The notes beneath the pieces were generated by a model, which was given only the letters and a program-made list of their open reading frames with translations, had not been told where the DNA came from and ran no database searches. The position numbers and the translations under genes were made by a program. DNA of 64,000 bases from Nonomuraea purpurea (GTDB lineage: Bacteria; Actinomycetota; Actinomycetes; Streptosporangiales; Streptosporangiaceae): positions 106,063-170,062 of the forward strand of contig NZ_JBHSBI010000023.1 of assembly GCF_042650645.1 (NCBI RefSeq), given 5' to 3'. Each line of letters opens with the position of its first letter. Within the stretch, counting starts at the first letter, position 1. Below are positions 59,697 to 64,000 of the stretch, one piece after another.

Positions 59697-60665
59697 ATGA
59701 ACACGCAGACAGCTCAGCCCCAGGTTGGGATCACCCCGAACATATTTGGAATCTCCTACGGGTTGGCCGGTCTGGCCACCTGCTGGAGGTACGCGGCCAT
59801 GATGGGGGTGGCGCCCGCGCTGGTGGCCGACGTCCTGTTCATCGTCACCGCCATTGTGTGGCTGGTGCTCATCGTCGGCTACGTGTCGCAGGTTCCGCGC
59901 CGACCCGGTGGCTGGCGCGCCGAACTGGCCCATCCGGCGCTGGCGCCGTTCGTGTCGCTGATCCCGATCGTCGGCATGCTCCTGGCGACCGGGCTGATGC
60001 CCCACGCCCTCACCGCCGGCCGGTGGCTGTTCGCCGTCTTCGCCGCCGCCACCACCATCCTGGCCGGGTGGATCACCGGCCAATGGATCGTCGAAGATCT
60101 CGACCTGGACCGACTGCACTCCGGCTACGTCCTGCCCGCCGTCGCTGGGGGACTCATCGCCTCCATCGGCGCCGCCCGCGCCGGCTGGACCGCCATCGCC
60201 CACGCGTTCATGGGCCTCGGCGTCATTTCGTGGCTGCTCATCGGCTCCGTCATCATGGCCCGGCTCCTGTTCCGCCCCCGCCTGCCCGCGCCGCTGTTGC
60301 CCACCCTGGCCATCGAGATCGCGCCGCCCGCACTTGGCGGCATCGCCTACCTGGCCATCACCCACGACAAGGTTGACGCCGTCGCCCTGGTGTTCGGCGG
60401 CTTCACCGTGCTCGCCGCCATCGTCCAACTTCGGCTGATCCCCGTGTACCGCCGGCTGACGTTCAGCCCCGGGTTCTGGTCGTTCGCGTTCCCATACGCC
60501 GCCGTCGCCATCTTCGCCCTGCACTGGATCAACTACGGAAGGCCCCTCGGGTACACGGTGTGGGCCTGGTGCGTACTGATCGCGATCACAGCCTTCATCG
60601 CCGCGCTCGTCGCAGAGACAACGGTCGCCCTCGCCCACCGTAGATTCCTGCCCCGACTCCAGTAG
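59697..60665 (+). CDS. TDT family (TehA/SLAC1-like) transporter
   Basis: The 322-residue protein has ten hydrophobic segments, with NIFGISYGLAGLATCWRYAA in the first, typical of the tellurite-resistance/dicarboxylate transporter (TDT) fold. GGTGGAGG precedes the ATG at 59697. TehA homologues are anion channels; the ion here is unknown. Confidence 0.9.
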   Translation: MNTQTAQPQVGITPNIFGISYGLAGLATCWRYAAMMGVAPALVADVLFIVTAIVWLVLIVGYVSQVPRRPGGWRAELAHPALAPFVSLIPIVGMLLATGLMPHALTAGRWLFAVFAAATTILAGWITGQWIVEDLDLDRLHSGYVLPAVAGGLIASIGAARAGWTAIAHAFMGLGVISWLLIGSVIMARLLFRPRLPAPLLPTLAIEIAPPALGGIAYLAITHDKVDAVALVFGGFTVLAAIVQLRLIPVYRRLTFSPGFWSFAFPYAAVAIFALHWINYGRPLGYTVWAWCVLIAITAFIAALVAETTVALAHRRFLPRLQ

Positions 60666-61019
60666 CCGCGAGCACCGCAGTTGACACTTTCAAGCCGGCT
60701 AATATCCCGCTTCCGTTTTCACTTTCGTGGCCGGCCGCCAGAAAATTATTTCTGAGCCATTTTCTTGACACTCCGGATCGAGATTAGGCTTACCCGCGCC
60801 GAGGCATGGATGGCCCAGCTTTCAGAGGGCTTTGCCTCGGCGATATTTAGACGAACTTGCTGTCGGCTATGGTAGTGAATGCAGAAGCATGCGTTCAGGA
60901 GAGAGCCTTCTGCCTTCAAATGCGAACCAGCGAGCAACGCAAGCCCCATGGATCGGTACGGCCAATTCCCGACCGGCCTGTCGTCTTTCCTCCTTCCGCT
61001 ACCCAAGAGGAGAAAGATC
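60666..61019. other. Leader/intergenic region with a large inverted repeat
   Basis: This 354-bp AT-richer stretch holds a TTGACA (60765-60770) with a weak downstream -10 region, then CGCCGAGGCA (60797-60806) and TGCCTCGGCG (60833-60842), a perfect 10-bp inverted repeat whose loop contains a short GCCC/GGGC inner pair. It is probably the untranslated leader of the secreted-protein gene at 61020. No ORF is convincing. Confidence 0.5.
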
Positions 61020-61607
61020 GTGAGGACTTTCACGCTTCCAGAGCCACGGAAAATCCAGCTCGCGCTCGCGGTGGCCGTCCTGACGCTCTGCGCCCAGCAC
61101 GCGACAGCGCCCGCCGCCTATGCCGCCCCGCTCCCGGCCACGAACGCCGTCGCGCCGCCGGCTCAGGGCAACGACGCGCCCGGCCAGTCCAAGCTCGCCT
61201 CAGCCGTCCCGGGTTCCCCAACCGCAAATCCCACGGCGACCGGCAGCGCCACCGTCACGGTCCGTGACTCCAGGCTCGGCAAGATCCTCGTCGATGGCCG
61301 AGGACGCACGCTGTACCTGTTCGAGGCGGACAAGGGCACCAACTCGACCTGCTACAGCGCATGTGCGAGCGCCTGGCCGCCACTGACCACCACGGGCAGG
61401 CCGCAGGCCGGCGGCGGCGTGTCACCCGCCTTGCTCGGCACCACCACCAGGACCGACCACACCACCCAGGTCACCTACAACGGCCACCCGCTGTACTACT
61501 TCCTCAGCGACGCCAAGCCCGGCGACATCACCGGGCAGGGTCTCAACTCCTTTGGCGCCGAGTGGTACGTGCTCAACCCGAAGGGCGACAAGATCCCAAC
61601 GCGCTGA
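61020..61607 (+). CDS. Secreted COG4315-type repeat protein
   Basis: The 195-residue product has a signal peptide (about residues 1-35) and a Pro/Thr/Ala-rich linker, then two COG4315-like units: LGKILVDGRGRTLYLFEADK with CYSACASAWPPL, and TYNGHPLYYFLSDAKPGDIT with GAEWYVLN. Such proteins are exported and may handle redox-active ligands or metals; the function is unproven. The GTG at 61020 has an AGGAGA upstream. It precedes a DUF6529-like membrane protein by 57 bp. Confidence 0.88.
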   Translation: MRTFTLPEPRKIQLALAVAVLTLCAQHATAPAAYAAPLPATNAVAPPAQGNDAPGQSKLASAVPGSPTANPTATGSATVTVRDSRLGKILVDGRGRTLYLFEADKGTNSTCYSACASAWPPLTTTGRPQAGGGVSPALLGTTTRTDHTTQVTYNGHPLYYFLSDAKPGDITGQGLNSFGAEWYVLNPKGDKIPTR

Positions 61608-61664
61608 ATGCCGTCGGCCACGACAGCCGCCATACGCACGGATCATGGGAGGGAGCGGACGGAC

Positions 61665-62222
61665 ATGGAAGCAGCGCGGAGGATGTCACCCCGCCGGGCC
61701 TCGCCGCGGCTCGCGACAGCCGCCGGGCTCGCCCTGGCAGTGGCGGTGGCGTTGTACGCCTTCGGCCGGATACACACCCCGGACATCGCCAGCAGCCTGT
61801 TCGGGCAGCGCGGCAACGACGCGAACCTTCTGAAGGCGCAAGTCGGCACCGCCCTGCTGGTCCTGGCCTGCTACCAGCTCATCTTGGCGCTGTGGATCTA
61901 CCAGCGGCTACCCAAGGTAGGCGCCGCCCCTCGCCCGGTGCACCTCGCTCACCGCATCGGCGGGGCCGTGCTGTTCGTGCTCTCCCTACCCATCGCCTAC
62001 CACTGCATCATCGCCTACGGAGTGCAGCTGGACAGCGCCCGGGTCGCTCTGCACTCCCTCGCCGGCTGCTTCTTCTACGGCGCATTCGCCGCGAAAGTCC
62101 TCCTCGTCCAGAGTCGGCACCTACCCGGCTGGGCGTTGCCACTCGCCGGCGGCACCCTGGTCACCCTCATCGTGATCCTGTGGTCCACAGCGGCGCTCTG
62201 GCAGCTGACCGAACTTGCGTAG
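61665..62222 (+). CDS. DUF6529-like membrane protein, possible b-type cytochrome
   Basis: The 185-residue product has about five hydrophobic segments. Histidines sit within or near them in the pattern H-R-I (HLAHRIGGAVLFVL), Y-H-C and ALHSLAGCFF, which could ligate heme like a cytochrome b561 or ferric-reductase fold. GGAGGGAG precedes the ATG. With the upstream secreted protein it may form a small electron-transfer unit across the membrane. Confidence 0.82.
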   Translation: MEAARRMSPRRASPRLATAAGLALAVAVALYAFGRIHTPDIASSLFGQRGNDANLLKAQVGTALLVLACYQLILALWIYQRLPKVGAAPRPVHLAHRIGGAVLFVLSLPIAYHCIIAYGVQLDSARVALHSLAGCFFYGAFAAKVLLVQSRHLPGWALPLAGGTLVTLIVILWSTAALWQLTELA

Positions 62223-62321
62223 GCTGAGCCGACGATCTACCGCTCCATGGCCACGGTAGCGCTCGTTGCCCACCGATTCCGGATCGACATCCTGGATGTG
62301 GGGTGGGGCACATTTGCTCAC

Positions 62322-63275
62322 ATGAAGATTGTTTTATGGCGAGGCGCCTCGCGACGGCTTTGGGCAGTCGTGGCGACGGTCGTCACGATCGCCGTGACGA
62401 CGATGTCGCCGTCCCACGCCCACACGAGCACGGCCACGACGTACCAGATCTGGCACTGGAACATCGCCGGCCACAGCAAGCATCTCGGCTCTACGACCAA
62501 CGGCATCATCCAGGCGATGGGCGGCTCGATCAGCGGTCGCAACCCCGACTTCGTGTCGGTCAACGAGATGTGCCACAACCAGTACGGCGCGATGATCGAC
62601 TACCTGCAGGGAATCGGCTGGCCGCAGAATCCGCTGAACTTCGCCCGTTACGAGCGGATGACCCCGGCCGACGACTCGAGCTACTGCGCCGGCACAGGCT
62701 ACGGTGTCGCGATCTTCAGCCGCTTCGCCCTCGGCCCCACTGACCGGTTCACACTTCCGCAGGCTGCCGAGGACAAGCAACGCAAGCTGCTGTGCGCGCC
62801 CGTCGCCGCCCGACCGCACCTGCGCTTCTGCACCACTCACCTCACCTACGTCAAGGACTCCCAGGCGGCGCAGCTCGGCTACGTGCACGACGTCATCGAG
62901 CGATACCGCGCCCAGGGCGACACGGTGCTGATCGCGGGGGACTTCAACATCCAGCCGCACAGCCCCCTGCTCGACAGCTGGTACTCGCCCACGGTCAACA
63001 CGGTGAACAACACCGGTAACCACGGCCGCTATCACGAGCTCGACGATGAGGACCCGATCTGCCTCGGCTGGGGAGAGCAGAGCACGGAGAGCAACACCCT
63101 GGGCTCGTGCGGTCAGGCAGGCAAGGTAGACCTCGTGTTCGCCGAGGCCGACAAGCTCACCAGTTACCGGGAGGACTCCCAGCCGATCGGGTACATCTGC
63201 GGCGCCAACCGCGACAAGGCATGCTCCGACCACCGAATCGTCAACGCATTCGCCTCGGTGACGGTGACGCAATAG
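62322..63275 (+). CDS. Secreted endonuclease/exonuclease/phosphatase family protein
   Basis: The 317-residue product has a signal peptide (to about residue 33), then the EEP fold: QIWHWNIAGHSKHLGS, FVSVNEMCHNQYGAM with the metal-binding Glu, LIAGDFNIQP with the catalytic Asp-x-Asn, and CSDHRIVNAFASV with the terminal Asp-His. It cuts phosphodiesters (DNA, lipid headgroups or sphingomyelin in relatives) outside the cell. Several cysteines suggest disulfides. Confidence 0.9.
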   Translation: MKIVLWRGASRRLWAVVATVVTIAVTTMSPSHAHTSTATTYQIWHWNIAGHSKHLGSTTNGIIQAMGGSISGRNPDFVSVNEMCHNQYGAMIDYLQGIGWPQNPLNFARYERMTPADDSSYCAGTGYGVAIFSRFALGPTDRFTLPQAAEDKQRKLLCAPVAARPHLRFCTTHLTYVKDSQAAQLGYVHDVIERYRAQGDTVLIAGDFNIQPHSPLLDSWYSPTVNTVNNTGNHGRYHELDDEDPICLGWGEQSTESNTLGSCGQAGKVDLVFAEADKLTSYREDSQPIGYICGANRDKACSDHRIVNAFASVTVTQ

Positions 63276-63723
63276 GTCGCAGGCTCCCGCCTCCGCCTGA
63301 GGGGGAGCCTGCGCACGGCACGGCTGTGCCAGCTAGCCCCGGCAGGTCAAGCCTGGCGCGTCACCATCGTCCGGGATCTCCAGTTGGACGCCCGTCGGGC
63401 TGTATGGGGGCGATGGCGTACTGGCTGCTGTGGGCAGATCACCAGCGCTCATGGCAGGACTGCAGGGCAACGCACCCGTCGGGCGGAGGCGATGGGGGCA
63501 TAGCCGAAGGGAGCACCCTTGATCAGAGGCTCATCATCGCGCTGTTCGACGCAGATACGTCGGACGACGAATACACCTACATCGAAATTTTGGCCAATCT
63601 AGTTTTGCCGGAGCAATGATCGAAACCTGTGGATCTGACGGGAAGGGGTGTACCTTCCCGAATCATCTGATCAAGGTTTCGAGATAAGGCCGACGCGCCA
63701 ACGTCGGTCGGGAAGGCACACCC
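63276..63723. other. Intergenic region leading into an insertion sequence
   Basis: A short frame 63404-63619 (TLDQRLIIALFDADTSDDEY then a helix ILANLVLPEQ) ends just before the IS-like sequence and may be a cut-off host gene; its start is unclear. The remainder holds the IS leader with nested inverted repeats (63621-63681). Confidence 0.45.
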
Positions 63724-64000
63724 GTGCTCACCGTAGTGCCCGAGCTGCCCGCTGACGACAACCCGCCGGCATCCTCCTCGTTGATCGACCAGATCGTTCG
63801 CGAGGGCGCCCGCAAGATGCTGGCCGCCGCTCTGCAGGCTGAGGTGGACGCCTACATCGCCGCGTTCGTCGACGAGCGCGACGAGAACGGGCGCCGCCTG
63901 GTCGTACGCAACGGTTACCACCAGCCGCGCGATCTGCTCACCGGCGTCGGCGCGATCGAGGTCAAAGCGCCGCGGGTCAACGACAAGCGCATCGAGGAGG
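63617..64000 (+). mobile_element. Left end of an IS256-family element (partial)
   Basis: The interval contains the transposase start and, before it, a nested inverted repeat: CGAAACCT (63621-63628) with AGGTTTCG (63674-63681) outside, and GGGAAGG (63640-63646) with CCTTCCC (63653-63659) inside. The exact terminal inverted repeat and target duplication cannot be fixed because the right end lies outside the window. Confidence 0.75.
63724..64000 (+). CDS. IS256 (mutator) family transposase, N-terminal part
   Basis: The frame from the GTG at 63724 reads LTVVPELPADDNPPASSSLI, a coiled region with REGARKMLAAALQAEVDAYI, and RNGYHQPRDLLTGVGAIEVK, the typical N-terminus of mutator-type transposases. 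It runs off the window after about 92 codons. The catalytic DDE part is outside. Confidence 0.93.
   Translation, partial: MLTVVPELPADDNPPASSSLIDQIVREGARKMLAAALQAEVDAYIAAFVDERDENGRRLVVRNGYHQPRDLLTGVGAIEVKAPRVNDKRIEE

Noticed and set aside
60746..61033. 95-codon minus-strand frame in the leader of the COG4315-type gene
   Set aside because: It covers the inverted repeat and the ribosome-binding site of the real gene and has no recognisable features.
1..64000. CRISPR arrays, prophage or a large biosynthetic gene cluster
   Set aside because: No regularly spaced repeats, phage structural genes or modular synthase genes were seen.

Overview
This window is chromosomal DNA of a high-GC actinomycete. 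GTG and TTG starts are common, genes are packed, and the regulators (LAL, PadR, MmyB-type XRE, GntR-TetR fusion), F420/PPOX and LLM oxidoreductases, and actinobacterial DeoC/aldehyde dehydrogenase cluster are typical of the group. The gene mix resembles Streptosporangiaceae (Nonomuraea-like), but no marker here fixes the genus.

Bases 1-19.7 kb: a partial peptide-binding lipoprotein, a C45-type N-acyltransferase/hydrolase and a divergent RpiR regulator; UppP; a PadR/beta-lactamase divergent pair around a perfect 18-bp palindrome; an ArsR/MFS divergent pair; HrpB helicase; an amidase; a two-gene module of unknown function whose two products share a C-terminal winged-helix-like segment; an efflux pump with an MmyB-type regulator; and deoC with one complete and one catalytically incomplete aldehyde dehydrogenase.

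Bases 19.7-34 kb: a giant LAL regulator, an FtsX-type ABC exporter with a two-component system, then a lower-GC accessory island (about 28.8-30.6 kb) with a small HTH protein, GCAATA iterons, two coupled small ORFs, a DUF3037 protein and a strong terminator. Next come a methyltransferase gene with an internal deletion, an ankyrin-DUF1963 protein and a TMEM165/GDT1 exporter behind a yybP-ykoY manganese riboswitch.

Bases 34-42.3 kb: a conserved core (murB, two MaoC dehydratases of HadA/HadB type, rpmG, tRNA-Met, tRNA-Thr) interrupted by accessory genes, including a GntR-TetR fusion regulator divergent from a membrane protein.

Bases 42.3-55.4 kb: a GH25 muramidase, a P-loop kinase and a decayed partial copy of its 5' region, a DrrAB-like exporter, Nudix and PPOX proteins, a GH11 xylanase with CBM2 and a repeat-studded promoter, a TetR-controlled flavin monooxygenase, and a rifamycin-resistance unit: a rifamycin-associated element (RAE), a rifamycin-type glycosyltransferase and a HelR-like RNA polymerase-protecting ATPase.

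Bases 55.4-64 kb: a Zur-box-controlled set of zinc-independent ribosomal protein paralogues (L32, S14, L28, with damaged L31 and S18), an aminoglycoside phosphotransferase-like gene beside a beta-lactamase remnant, small lipoproteins and membrane proteins, a TehA/TDT carrier, a COG4315-type secreted protein with a DUF6529-like membrane protein, a secreted endonuclease/exonuclease/phosphatase protein, and the left end of an IS256-family element cut by the window edge.
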